Positions 15,821 through 23,737 of a stretch of 29,510 bases of DNA are shown here, piece after piece. The position numbers and the translations under genes are program-made. The notes under the pieces are model-generated. The model was not told the origin of the DNA, ran no database searches, and worked only from the letters and a program-made list of their open reading frames with translations. The DNA comes from DATHBD01 sp035296325 (GTDB lineage: Bacteria > Actinomycetota > Actinomycetes > Mycobacteriales > Micromonosporaceae), in assembly GCA_035296325.1 (NCBI GenBank), contig DATHBD010000061.1, positions 1 through 29,510 on the forward strand, written 5' to 3'. The stretch's first letter is position 1. Every line of letters begins with the position of its first letter.

Positions 15821-17388
15821 ATCACGATCAGCACAACGCCGGCCACCGCGAGCTGGGTCAGTTGGCCGGCGCGACCCTGCAGGAATGTGCCAACCGCCGC
15901 AGCTGCCGCATACGCCGGCCCGGCCGCCAGCACCGCCGCGCCGACCGCGCGGAGGATCGCCGGATACGCTCGTTCCCCGTCCTTCGGCAGCGTCCGGTTC
16001 AGTCTTCGGGTGAGATCCCATCCGCTCACCAGCCGGCCGATGGAGACCGCCAGTCCGATCACCACAAGGACGGCGATGCCCGGCGGGATGAGGAATGCGA
16101 TCAGGATGCCGGCGTAGGAGGCGGCCGTACCGGACAGCTGGGACAGCAGCGGCGTCCGCGCATCCTGACGCGCGTACGAGGCCTGGTACGCCAACTGGAA
16201 CGAGGCGTCACCGAGGATTCCCGGCGCCATCGCCACGATCGAGGCGGCGACGAGGGCAACGGCCGTCGCGGTCGCCATCTCTCCGAACGACACCATGCCG
16301 GCCAGCAGGTCCGGGAAGATCAGGTACGCCACCACTGCCGGCATGACGACGAAGTACACGAGCCCCCCACCGCGGACCAGGGCGTCCCGGAACTCCCGGA
16401 GCCGGCCGGCGAAATGGAACCTGGAGAGCTGCGGGAGCAGGGCGGCGCCGACCGGGGTGGCGCACAGTGCCAGTACCAGATACGACAGGCTCGTCGCCAG
16501 CTGGAACGCGATCACGCCACCGGGGAGCTTGTTCACCACACCGAGGACGACGAGCGCGCGGGAGGTGTCCAGCCCGGTGAACCAGAAGGACGGCACGACC
16601 CGGCGGGTCAACTCGCGGACCTCCGGCTCCCGCCAACCGGCCCGGGGCACGAGCCGGATCCCCAGCCGCCACACGCCCCACACCTGGACCCCCGCGTGCA
16701 ACGCCACCGCGGCCGTCGCTCCCAGCCCGAGGAGGAGCACCTCGCCCAGTGGAATGTTCTGGACGTCGCCCTCCGCGCCGTACAGCACCGCCGTTGCCAG
16801 CAGGGTCGCCATGGTCCCCACGTTCTCCAGCGCCGGCGCGGCAGCCGCGAGCGTGAACCGACCGTGGGCGTTCATCACCGCGATCGCCGTCGTGATGACG
16901 CCGTAGCAGATGACCTGCGGCACGGTCATCACCAGCAGCAGCATGCCGACCCGGCGTTGCGCGGCGGCGGCGGCCGGGTCGTCGACCCCGAGCGCGAAGA
17001 GCCGCAGCAGCAGCGGACCAGCGGCGAGGGCCAGCAGGGAGACCACCAGGAACGCCGCCGTCACCATGCCGAGGAACGCCCCGGCCACCCGCTCCACCCC
17101 TCGCCGGTCCCCCGCGTCGACGTGCGGCACCAGGGAGGGCACGAGCAGCGAGACGAAGAGCGACCCCAACAGCAACTGATAGACGATCATGTTGGGCAAC
17201 GAGTTGACGGCCTGGAACGTGTTGCCGAGGAACGTCGGGCCGAGCACCGCACCGGTGACGGCGATCCGCCCGAAGCCGGTGACCCGGCTGACCAGCGTCC
17301 ACACCGCCATCGACATGGAATTGCGGGCGACAGCCGAGGCCGAGCTGTCGTCCGTCACCGGCGTGCCATCTGCGTCCGCCTCGGCCAT
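15751..17388 (-). CDS. MurJ/MviN-type lipid-linked oligosaccharide flippase (Wzx role)
   Basis: A 545-residue integral membrane protein with about 14 predicted helices of the MOP exporter fold. The MurJ-like opening is SMAVWTLVSRVTGFGRIAVTGAVLGPTFLGNTFQAVNSLPNMIVYQLLLGSL, with conserved Arg near the first helices. LVPSLVPHVDAGD and VMTVPQVICYGVITTAIAVMNAHGRF follow, also family-like. Its place beside Wzy-, Wzz- and priming-enzyme genes suggests that it flips the lipid-linked repeat unit, not lipid II. A housekeeping MurJ would normally sit near the origin-proximal trxB/parAB region. The start is ATG 17388, 7 bp after the stop of the GT-C gene, so the two are very likely co-transcribed. Its 3' end overlaps the polymerase gene by 70 bp on the other strand. 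Confidence 0.88.
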   Translation of the reverse strand: MAEADADGTPVTDDSSASAVARNSMSMAVWTLVSRVTGFGRIAVTGAVLGPTFLGNTFQAVNSLPNMIVYQLLLGSLFVSLLVPSLVPHVDAGDRRGVERVAGAFLGMVTAAFLVVSLLALAAGPLLLRLFALGVDDPAAAAAQRRVGMLLLVMTVPQVICYGVITTAIAVMNAHGRFTLAAAAPALENVGTMATLLATAVLYGAEGDVQNIPLGEVLLLGLGATAAVALHAGVQVWGVWRLGIRLVPRAGWREPEVRELTRRVVPSFWFTGLDTSRALVVLGVVNKLPGGVIAFQLATSLSYLVLALCATPVGAALLPQLSRFHFAGRLREFRDALVRGGGLVYFVVMPAVVAYLIFPDLLAGMVSFGEMATATAVALVAASIVAMAPGILGDASFQLAYQASYARQDARTPLLSQLSGTAASYAGILIAFLIPPGIAVLVVIGLAVSIGRLVSGWDLTRRLNRTLPKDGERAYPAILRAVGAAVLAAGPAYAAAAAVGTFLQGRAGQLTQLAVAGVVLIVIYVGVQRMWRSPELRSLMTAFGR

Positions 17389-17395
17389 CGCGGCC

Positions 17396-18934
17396 TCACC
17401 CGGTTCGACAGGCTGTGATGAGAATCAGCACGACGCGCGGGTGGACGCGGTCATCGACACTGCAGTGCGCGCGGGCCCATTCCGCACCCGGGCCGGCGAA
17501 GGACTGCGGCCCCACGAGGTCGTAGTCCATCTCGACCACGAAGACGCGTCCGGTGCGCTGCGCCTCGGCGGCGAGCGTATCCGCGGGAATCGGGCCCACC
17601 GGCACCCGCGAGTATCCGCCGGGAGGCTGAAACGCCAGCACCCGTGGCGGAAGCTCCCGGTCCCACTGCGTCACCGCCGCTCGACCGTCCGCCAGCCGGA
17701 ACTGTGCGGAGTAGTATCCGGCGACTGCCAGCCCGTCCGCACCGTCGAAGATCACCGGGTCACCCGGTGCGCGCATGGACTCGAGTTCCCGCACGGCGGC
17801 TCGCCAGTCCTCGCCCATCCGCTCCAGCCGCCAGTTCCGGTCCGCCGCGACCGCCACTGAGCCGAGCAGGATGACGGCCAGCAGACCTGCCCGGACCGGT
17901 CGCCGCCACGGCAGCAGACATATCGCGACGAGCAGGCACGCCCCGGGCAGCGCGACAATGAAGTACCGGTCCTTCAGCATGGGCGAGATCTGGGAGATCG
18001 CGAAGACGAACAACGGCGGCAGCGCGGCCCAGCCAAGGATCGGGATGAGCGGGTGACGCAGGTGCCCGGCGGCGGAAAGCTCGCCGCGGCGCCGCCGGAA
18101 CACCACGGCCGCGGCAATGACGACGCCCAACTCCAGCGCGGCCAGCAGCGGGTGGTACCCGAAGAACTTCGCCATCTCGCGGGCAAGGTCGCCAACGGAG
18201 TCGCTGGACAGCCAGTACAGCGGGTTTCGGCGGGCCCGGTCACGGGCCAGCAGCACCGCCATCGGGAGGCTGGCGAGCGCGGCGGCGGCAAGGCTGGCAA
18301 GCCAGGGCTGCCACCGGACCGGACGCCGCAGCAGGAGAACCAACGGATGGATCGAGACGATGAGCAATGCGAGTGCGTTGAGGTAGGTCAGCGCCACCAC
18401 ACACGCCACATACGCCAACCACCACCGGGTGCCGCTGGCGCGGTTGGCCCTCGCCAGGGTCGCCACGCTCAGGCACGCCACCAGCACGACGAGCGGGTAC
18501 GGTCGCGCGTCGGCCGAAATCTTGACGGCGAGCGGGCTGACCGCGAACAGCGCCGCCGCCGGGAGCGCCGCCCGGGGAAGCTCCAGCTCTTGGGCGGCCC
18601 ACCACAGCGCCACGACCGCGAGGACGCCGCCCACCACCGCCGGGAGCCGGAGGATCCACTCGCTGTCGCCGAGAACCAGCAGTGGTTTGGCGAGGATCGC
18701 GTACAGCAGCCCGTTGGGCTCCTCGCCGAACAGCCGGATCATCGAGCCCCACGGGCGCGAGATCATGCTGTATGTCGTGCCCTCGTCGATCCACAGACTC
18801 GCGCCCCATGGCGGTATCCGCAGGATCAGCGCCACGGCGAGCACCACGCACAGCAGGCGCCGCTCCCCCACCCGCGGGGAGTCCGGGACAGTCGGACGCT
18901 CCCGGACGGCAGTCCCGGTGGCGGTTGCCCGCAT
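17396..18934 (-). CDS. GT-C membrane glycosyltransferase (GT39/PMT_2-like)
   Basis: A 512-residue multi-pass protein of the ArnT/PMT type, which uses a polyprenyl-phosphate sugar as donor on the outer face of the membrane. The first periplasmic loop carries the acidic pair Asp50-Glu51 in SLWIDEGTTYSM, typical of the catalytic Asp/Glu of GT-C enzymes. About ten hydrophobic segments follow up to residue 370 (for example LAVVALWWAAQELELPRAALPAAALFAVSPLAVKISADARPY contains the family-typical 'aR-Y' segment). A soluble C-terminal part (about 375-512) has RNWRLERMGEDWRAAVRELESM. ATG 18934 has a GGAAGGAG ribosome site. It sits in the minus-strand series between the methyltransferase and flippase genes, so it may decorate the glycan after export. 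Confidence 0.87.
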   Translation of the reverse strand: MRATATGTAVRERPTVPDSPRVGERRLLCVVLAVALILRIPPWGASLWIDEGTTYSMISRPWGSMIRLFGEEPNGLLYAILAKPLLVLGDSEWILRLPAVVGGVLAVVALWWAAQELELPRAALPAAALFAVSPLAVKISADARPYPLVVLVACLSVATLARANRASGTRWWLAYVACVVALTYLNALALLIVSIHPLVLLLRRPVRWQPWLASLAAAALASLPMAVLLARDRARRNPLYWLSSDSVGDLAREMAKFFGYHPLLAALELGVVIAAAVVFRRRRGELSAAGHLRHPLIPILGWAALPPLFVFAISQISPMLKDRYFIVALPGACLLVAICLLPWRRPVRAGLLAVILLGSVAVAADRNWRLERMGEDWRAAVRELESMRAPGDPVIFDGADGLAVAGYYSAQFRLADGRAAVTQWDRELPPRVLAFQPPGGYSRVPVGPIPADTLAAEAQRTGRVFVVEMDYDLVGPQSFAGPGAEWARAHCSVDDRVHPRVVLILITACRTG

Positions 18935-19021
18935 GGCTCGCTCCTTCCAGCGCCCCGCCAGACAGCTCAGTATGCGACGTACGCCGGTAGCCTGTTCGTC
19001 ACCGCGCAGCCCGTCGGTCGG

Positions 19022-19729
19022 TCAGTTCGCGGCGGGCCGGCCCGGCTGGACGGCGTACACGTTCGCCGAGTTCGACCGGGCCCAGTCGGCGCCCGGCCGT
19101 AGGCCGCGCACGCGCCGGATGACCTCGATGCGACCGGTACCCATCAGCCACTCGTGCTCGACGGGGTTGAAGTAGATGATCCGAAGTCGCCGCGGCGCCC
19201 GGTCGACGGATGCCAGCAGGCGGTCCACCACCTCGGTGAAGATTCTCCCGGTGAAGGGGTTGTCGAAGAACACCACGGACACGTCGTCGGGGATGTCGAA
19301 GTCCAGCACATCACTTCGGACGAGGTCGACCTGCTGAGCACGGAATCGGCTGCGGTTACGGTCGATGTTGCCCTGCGCGATGCGGTGGAGCTCCGGGGAG
19401 AGCTCGACACCGAGCACGCGGCGGAACGGGAAGTGCAGGGCGGCCTGGAAGACCACCCGACCCATGCCGGATCCGAAATCGATGAAGACATCGTCCCGGC
19501 TGACCGACCGCTTGGGCAATGCGCGCCGAAGCAACAGCCACGGCGCGGGCTTGTACCGCATCCGATCCGGGCCGGCGAGGCCCAACTCGTCAAGCTCGAC
19601 GACGCCCGCCGTCGAGATACCGTTGCGTCGCTCCAACATCCGCACCACACCGTCCCGGGCGCCGACGAAGGCCGGCCGCAGGGTGGCGCGGAAGACCCGT
19701 CCGGGAGCCGCTTTGAGAGGCACTGTCAT
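19022..19729 (-). CDS. Class I SAM-dependent methyltransferase
   Basis: A 235-residue methyltransferase. Motif I is DVFIDFGSGMGRVVFQAA (80-97), motif II lies around VLGVELSPELHRIAQGN, and the post-II/IV region reads DVLDFDIPDDVSVVFFDNPFTG. The DNPF tetrapeptide resembles the NPPF/DPPF motif of N-methylating enzymes, but the substrate is unknown. A sugar or amino-sugar of the glycan is likely from context. Two starts are close: ATG 19729 is directly abutted by GCAGGAG, too near to be used, while GTG 19723 (third codon) has that site at 6 nt. GTG 19723 may therefore be the true start, giving 233 residues. It lies 73 bp after the GT4 gene and 87 bp before the GT-C gene. Confidence 0.85.
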   Translation of the reverse strand: MTVPLKAAPGRVFRATLRPAFVGARDGVVRMLERRNGISTAGVVELDELGLAGPDRMRYKPAPWLLLRRALPKRSVSRDDVFIDFGSGMGRVVFQAALHFPFRRVLGVELSPELHRIAQGNIDRNRSRFRAQQVDLVRSDVLDFDIPDDVSVVFFDNPFTGRIFTEVVDRLLASVDRAPRRLRIIYFNPVEHEWLMGTGRIEVIRRVRGLRPGADWARSNSANVYAVQPGRPAAN

Positions 19730-19802
19730 CTCCTGCCCGCAGGGTCGCGTCTGAGGTTGGCTGATCCGCCGCTTGGGACGGCGTCGCGTTCGGACGGTGG
19801 GC

Positions 19803-20942
19803 TCACGCGGCTTCCTGGACCCGCGGGATGGTGGACTGCGGCGCCACCACGCCGGCGACGGCCTGCACCCAGCCGTCGAAGGTGTGCCGGGACTCCACCA
19901 GGCGCCGACCGGCCTGCCCCATCCGCGCTGCCTCCTCCGGGTTGCTGAGCAGGCGCTGGATTGCTGCCCGCAGCGCGTCCGGATCGCCGGGCGGGACGTA
20001 GATCCCGTTCTGGCCGTCCCGCACGACATCAACCTGTCCGCGCGAGCGGGTGGCGATGACCGCCTTGCCCATCGCCATCGCCTCGGTGATCGCGGTGACG
20101 CCGGCGTCGAAGTCCACGTCCTGCAGTGGGACGACGACGAATCGGGCTCCCGCGTACAGCTCCCGTAGCTCCCGGTGCTTGAGCTGCTGGCGCAGCCGGA
20201 AGGCGCCGGTTGCGTCGGCGTCGGCCGTGCGACGCACCAGTGGACCGAACATCGCGTCCAGGTCGCCGGAAGCATTCACCACCGAGCTGCCGATGGCGAC
20301 CTCGGCGACGATGTCCAGCCCGTCGAGTGCCCTGGCGAGTGTGGGGTAGTCGCGTGCCTCCGAGCCGACCGACAGGATGTAGTCCTGCGCCGGCGGCGCC
20401 GGGTCGGCCACGGGCTGCCAGAAGCGCTCGTCCACCGGGTGCAGAAAATGGTGGAGCTTCTCCGGTGGGACGCCGAGCCGGTCGGCGGCGATATCTCTCT
20501 GCACGCTGCCGTAGTTGATGATGGCGGACAGGTGGGAGTGCGCCTTGAGGTGACTCAGGAATGTCGCTTTCTTCCACCGGGATAGCCAGACCGAGATGAG
20601 CACGGCGTCGCGGCGCCCGCGGGTCAACTTGAACAGCAGCCCGAGGGGCAGGCCGAGCTTGTCGGCGCGCGCCACGATGTGTTCGTACTGCTTCCGCTTC
20701 AGGAAGGCTTCGACGACCTGGGCTGGCACCATCCCGAACCGCTCCATGATCGTCCGGGAGAGTGGGGCCGCGCGTTCCGTCATGTACTGCATGTCCATCA
20801 CATCGCCGTCCAGCGCGCGGGCCAGCTCGACGTAGTCAACGCGTGGCCGCTCACCGGCGGCCACCTTGCGCTCCAACTGCTCACAGGTGTCCTGGCCGAC
20901 CCACGCGGGGACCATGATCAGACAATTTCGTGGTGCCGGCAT
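19803..20942 (-). CDS. GT4-family glycosyltransferase
   Basis: A 379-residue GT-B fold enzyme, cytoplasmic or peripheral. The C-terminal Rossmann half is clear: YILSVGSEARDYPTLARAL (about 187-205) opens it, and TAITEAMAMGKAVIATRSRGQVDVVRDGQNGIYVPPGDPDALRAAI (about 283-330) holds the donor-binding Glu and the GT4 signature. The usual first Glu of the EX7E motif is replaced around DFDAGVTAITE, so the exact catalytic assignment is uncertain. The N-half starts NCLIMVPAWVG and contains INYGSVQRD. ATG 20942 is preceded by GGGAGG at 5 nt. It lies 56 bp downstream of the secreted lysozyme-like gene and belongs to the minus-strand series. Confidence 0.85.
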   Translation of the reverse strand: MPAPRNCLIMVPAWVGQDTCEQLERKVAAGERPRVDYVELARALDGDVMDMQYMTERAAPLSRTIMERFGMVPAQVVEAFLKRKQYEHIVARADKLGLPLGLLFKLTRGRRDAVLISVWLSRWKKATFLSHLKAHSHLSAIINYGSVQRDIAADRLGVPPEKLHHFLHPVDERFWQPVADPAPPAQDYILSVGSEARDYPTLARALDGLDIVAEVAIGSSVVNASGDLDAMFGPLVRRTADADATGAFRLRQQLKHRELRELYAGARFVVVPLQDVDFDAGVTAITEAMAMGKAVIATRSRGQVDVVRDGQNGIYVPPGDPDALRAAIQRLLSNPEEAARMGQAGRRLVESRHTFDGWVQAVAGVVAPQSTIPRVQEAA

Positions 20943-20998
20943 CGATTCCTCCCTTCCTCTCAGATTGTCGTCCGCGCCAGTGGCGACATGGATCCTGT

Positions 20999-22033
20999 TC
21001 AGCCTGGTTCCCGCTCATCGACAGCTCTCTGCACGTCCGTCATGTACCTGATGGCGTGGTCGTTGTACCAGGCCCCGGCGTACCACCGACCGATGCACCC
21101 CCAGCCGTCGCCGCCCTTCTCCGCATATGGCGGCTTCGGCGGGCTCGACACTGTGGGCACGGGCGCGGGAGTCTCCTCGTGCACGTGCCCGAGCCACTCC
21201 TCGTATCCTTCGTAGCAGGCACGCCATATCGCGTAGGCCGTGTCTACATTGAACGCAGTCGAATTGATAGCATCCGGAAACGCCCCCTTGAGGTATCGAT
21301 ATCGCACCTGCAGCAGGCCCCAGCTCTCCGGACATTCGCCCCGCACTCCGTTCAAACCCAAGCCGTGGCCGGGAACGCAGAATGCAGCGTCACCCGTCCA
21401 GTCACCCACTGTCGTCTGACGCCACGACGACTCCATCCATGCCTGGGTCCGGACCACCTTCTCGTTGATGCCCCACTTGCAGGCCACCCATTGCATGATC
21501 TCGTGCGTCGTGCCGGTGAAGTTCCCGGTGACCCGCGGGGCTAAGTCCCGGTTTGCCGCCGAATTGTGGCTGCCGGGATCGAAGAAATCGCCTGGTAGGC
21601 GATGCGTACCTCGCCTCATGTTGTACGGCGTGTTTTCCGGAACGTACTCCGGGGTGGGCCGGACCAGTCGTGCGCAGTCCTCCTCCCTGGGCAGGGGCTT
21701 GCCCGCGGGGACGACCGCGATGGCGAGGGCCGCCGGGGATGGCGAGGGCAACAGGGGACGGGATGCGGTGGCTGACGGTGGCGCCGGCACGGACGGCGCC
21801 ACCGCAGGTTGGGCGAGCGGGCTGGCGTCGAGCGACGTTGGCGACGGGGAGAGATCGAGTGCTGGCCGTGCCGAGGCCAGCGACGCCGCAGCGGCACGTG
21901 CCGCCGACCCTGAGCCGGCCGAGGTCGCTGACGCCGGGATGCTGATGACCATCGCCAGCGTCGGCATCAGGACCAGCAGACTCCGCCCGCGCCCGGGACG
22001 CTGACCGCCGCCGGAACGTCTGTGTGTCGACAT
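20999..22033 (-). CDS. Secreted lysozyme/lytic-transglycosylase-like protein
   Basis: A 344-residue protein. Residues 1-36 are a Sec-type signal (Arg-rich start, LLVLMPTLAMVISIPASA). Residues 37-112 are an Ala/Ser/Pro low-complexity tether. From 113 a folded domain contains six Cys (120, 185, 219, 234, 273, 313), which could form three disulfides outside the cell. A goose-lysozyme/SLT-like pattern is visible: VVRTQAWMESSWRQ with Glu201 as candidate catalytic acid, then ESWGLLQVRYRYLKGAF, and the helix DTAYAIWRACYEGYEEWL. So it probably cleaves a glycan: peptidoglycan, or the locus polysaccharide itself. ATG 22033 has GGGG six bases upstream; the frame is open 20 codons further but that stretch would spoil the signal peptide. 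It belongs to the minus-strand series. Confidence 0.75.
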   Translation of the reverse strand: MSTHRRSGGGQRPGRGRSLLVLMPTLAMVISIPASATSAGSGSAARAAAASLASARPALDLSPSPTSLDASPLAQPAVAPSVPAPPSATASRPLLPSPSPAALAIAVVPAGKPLPREEDCARLVRPTPEYVPENTPYNMRRGTHRLPGDFFDPGSHNSAANRDLAPRVTGNFTGTTHEIMQWVACKWGINEKVVRTQAWMESSWRQTTVGDWTGDAAFCVPGHGLGLNGVRGECPESWGLLQVRYRYLKGAFPDAINSTAFNVDTAYAIWRACYEGYEEWLGHVHEETPAPVPTVSSPPKPPYAEKGGDGWGCIGRWYAGAWYNDHAIRYMTDVQRAVDEREPG

Positions 22034-22233
22034 GGCTACCCCAGATCTACAGTGTCCGCAATTCCCTGCCGCACGGTGAACCGTGCCGGCCATTCGTCGC
22101 CCGGGGCCGGCCGTCCTATGGCGGCCAATTCAGGAATGCACGAACTTCGCCCACTCCATCGATGACCGCCATGCGCTCATGGTGCTACCCCGTGCCGGAC
22201 CGCACAACCGTAGCGCCGCCGACCCGTGGGGCT

Positions 22234-22268
22234 GGTCAAGGCTTCCGCGCAGTGGAAAGAAACCGGTT
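22234..22268. promoter_or_regulatory. Composite palindromic element, copy 1
   Basis: Order: GGTCAA (22234-22239), the near-perfect palindrome TTCCGC-GCA-GTGGAA (22243-22257, one mismatch), then the 8-bp palindrome AACCGGTT (22261-22268). It lies about 210 bp upstream of the secreted lysozyme-like gene; its right end touches the stop codon of the FkbM gene (22267-22269). The same arrangement recurs at 23437-23475. Likely a protein-binding site. Confidence 0.5.
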
Positions 22269-23172
22269 ACCTACCGTCAGTCCAGTTCCTCCCGACAACC
22301 GGCGTCGTCGGCGCTTCGCGGTTGCTTTCCTGGCGTGGCCGGGGCAGTCGCACCGGATTGGCCACACGGCGGCGCTGTGGCGTTACGAGCGCACCGAGCG
22401 ACGTGCCGGACCGCACGAACAGGAAATCGGTGACGTAACCGTCCGGCATACTGTAAGCAACAAATTGCGCGGCCGAAGCGGGCGGTTGATGCTGCGCCGC
22501 ATCGAATTCGGCCAACGGTCGCAGGCCGTGTGGCACCAGGAAGTAGCCCACGTAGCCGAGACCCAGCAGGTAGGCGAATGTGTCCTCGATGCGGTCGCTG
22601 CGGTGCCGCTGCTCCACCTCGACGATAATGGCGGGCATGTGCCTGCGCAGCACCGCGGCACCACCCCGGAGGACCCGGTCCTCGTGGCCTTCGACGTCGC
22701 ATTTCAGCACACTGATGCGTCCCGACTCGTCGCCGAGCAGGTCGTCGAGCGTGCGGACCGGGATCGGGATGTCGTCGTGACCGGCACCCACCACCGGGCC
22801 GAGCGTCGCCAGCGCGTCGATGTGCTTGCCCTCATGGACCGGCACCCGTAGTGCCGCCTGACCCACCGTGTCGGAAAGGGCGACCGGGTGAAACGTGATG
22901 TTCCCGCGTCGGCGGGCGAGGGTCTGTAGGCGGGCGGCGTTACCGGGATAGGGCTCCACGGCGTGGACCTGCCCGGTGCGGCCGACTTTCGTCGACAGAA
23001 CATAGGTATAGACGCCGCGGTTCGCACCGACGTCGACGGCGACCGTTCCGGTCGCAGTCAGCGCCGCCAGGACGCGGCCGACCTGGTCGCGGTGCCACCA
23101 TTTTTTCACTGCCCGGAGCCGTACGCTGATGCTGGGATCAGTATTGTCGACGATACGCTCGATGAGGTTCAC
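22267..23172 (-). CDS. FkbM-family methyltransferase
   Basis: A 301-residue SAM-dependent methyltransferase. FkbM landmarks are in order: VAVDVGANRGVYTYVLS (44-60, motif I), VHAVEPYPGNAARLQ (acidic loop), ITFHPVALSD, IPIPVRTLDDLL, ISVLKCDVEGHEDRVLRGG (about 153-171) and AIIVEVEQRH. The family O-methylates sugars and polyketides. In a polysaccharide locus a sugar hydroxyl is the likely target. The start is GTG 23172; there is an upstream in-frame stop and no other start codon between. Its own ribosome site is weak (GAGGAG 12 bases away), but a short leader frame with a good site ends 4 bases before it. First gene of the minus-strand series. The C-terminal 40 residues are Arg/Pro-rich. Confidence 0.9.
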   Translation of the reverse strand: MNLIERIVDNTDPSISVRLRAVKKWWHRDQVGRVLAALTATGTVAVDVGANRGVYTYVLSTKVGRTGQVHAVEPYPGNAARLQTLARRRGNITFHPVALSDTVGQAALRVPVHEGKHIDALATLGPVVGAGHDDIPIPVRTLDDLLGDESGRISVLKCDVEGHEDRVLRGGAAVLRRHMPAIIVEVEQRHRSDRIEDTFAYLLGLGYVGYFLVPHGLRPLAEFDAAQHQPPASAAQFVAYSMPDGYVTDFLFVRSGTSLGALVTPQRRRVANPVRLPRPRQESNREAPTTPVVGRNWTDGR

Positions 23173-23176
23173 CGGT

Positions 23177-23260
23177 TCACCGCGCTCCTCGGCGGTGTGC
23201 CACGCCGCGAGACCCCCGAGCGTTCATGCCCGGCGCACGCAGCGCGGTGGTGTCGGTCAT
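23177..23260 (-). CDS. Possible 27-aa leader ORF ahead of the FkbM gene
   Basis: ATG 23260 is preceded by GGAGG (23265-23269) four bases away. The frame codes for 27 residues rich in Arg, Ala and Gly and stops with TGA at 23179-23177, four bases before the GTG start of the FkbM gene, in another frame. The FkbM start has only a poor ribosome site of its own. The arrangement fits translational coupling. The peptide has no recognisable family and may not be stable. Confidence 0.35.
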   Translation of the reverse strand: MTDTTALRAPGMNARGSRGVAHRRGAR

Positions 23261-23436
23261 GGATCCTCCGGCGCCGCTCGCGATGATCGGTCACTGCTGA
23301 ATTCCTCGTTCGCACCGTAACCTCGCAGCGAGGCAAGGATCGGACATCACAGTGCAAACAAATCGATGAACGTCACATTCCCATACTGCCGCCCAGCGCC
23401 CGTCGGGGCAACGGTAACGCGACCAAGGTCGGTTCC

Positions 23437-23475
23437 GGTCAACGGTTCCACGCAGTGGAAACTCGACAACCGGTT
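23437..23475. promoter_or_regulatory. Composite palindromic element, copy 2
   Basis: GGTCAA (23437-23442), the perfect palindrome TTCCAC-GCA-GTGGAA (23446-23460), and AACCGGTT (23468-23475). It differs from copy 1 by one base in the palindrome and four extra bases before AACCGGTT. It lies 263-303 bp from both the FkbM start (minus) and the GT4 start (plus), so it could control both. Confidence 0.55.
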
Positions 23476-23737
23476 TGGTGCAACTTGTTCCTGAGTACCG
23501 ATATGCCGGTGTGGCATTCACGCCTGCCGTGCCTGCATTCTCAATTTGGTCGGTACGATCAACCGGTGGCGCGGTCTCGTCGCCCCGCCCTGATGCGACG
23601 CGGCACGGCGCGGGCGAGCAGGGCCACGGGGGGCGACACGGGCCCGGCGTGCATTGACTCCGGTGCCCGGCGGTGAGCGTGACCTTCGGCATTGCCAACG
23701 TGAGCGCGAAATCTGTGAGAGGGCGAGAGCAGTCGAC

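Larger units (their letters stand above)
23173..23737. other. Divergent intergenic region between the FkbM and second GT4 genes
   Basis: A 565-bp gap between divergent genes. Apart from the leader frame at 23177-23260 it holds copy 2 of the composite palindromic element (23437-23475) and, just before it, a direct repeat CGGTTCC at 23430-23436 and 23443-23449. TACGAT near 23550-23556 fits a -10 hexamer for the plus-strand gene but has no clear -35. The stretch 23290-23560 is AT-richer than the genes. No other gene is supported. Confidence 0.45.

Noticed and set aside
15403..17418. A 671-codon plus-strand open frame opposite the flippase gene
   Set aside because: It is rich in Arg, His, Gly and Gln with no domain pattern, and lies fully antisense to a clear multi-helix flippase. 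Long antisense frames are expected in high-GC coding DNA.
19730..20275. An N-terminal extension of the class I methyltransferase
   Set aside because: It overlaps the real GT4 gene in another frame and has Ser/Arg-rich nonsense composition; the methyltransferase fold starts after 19729.
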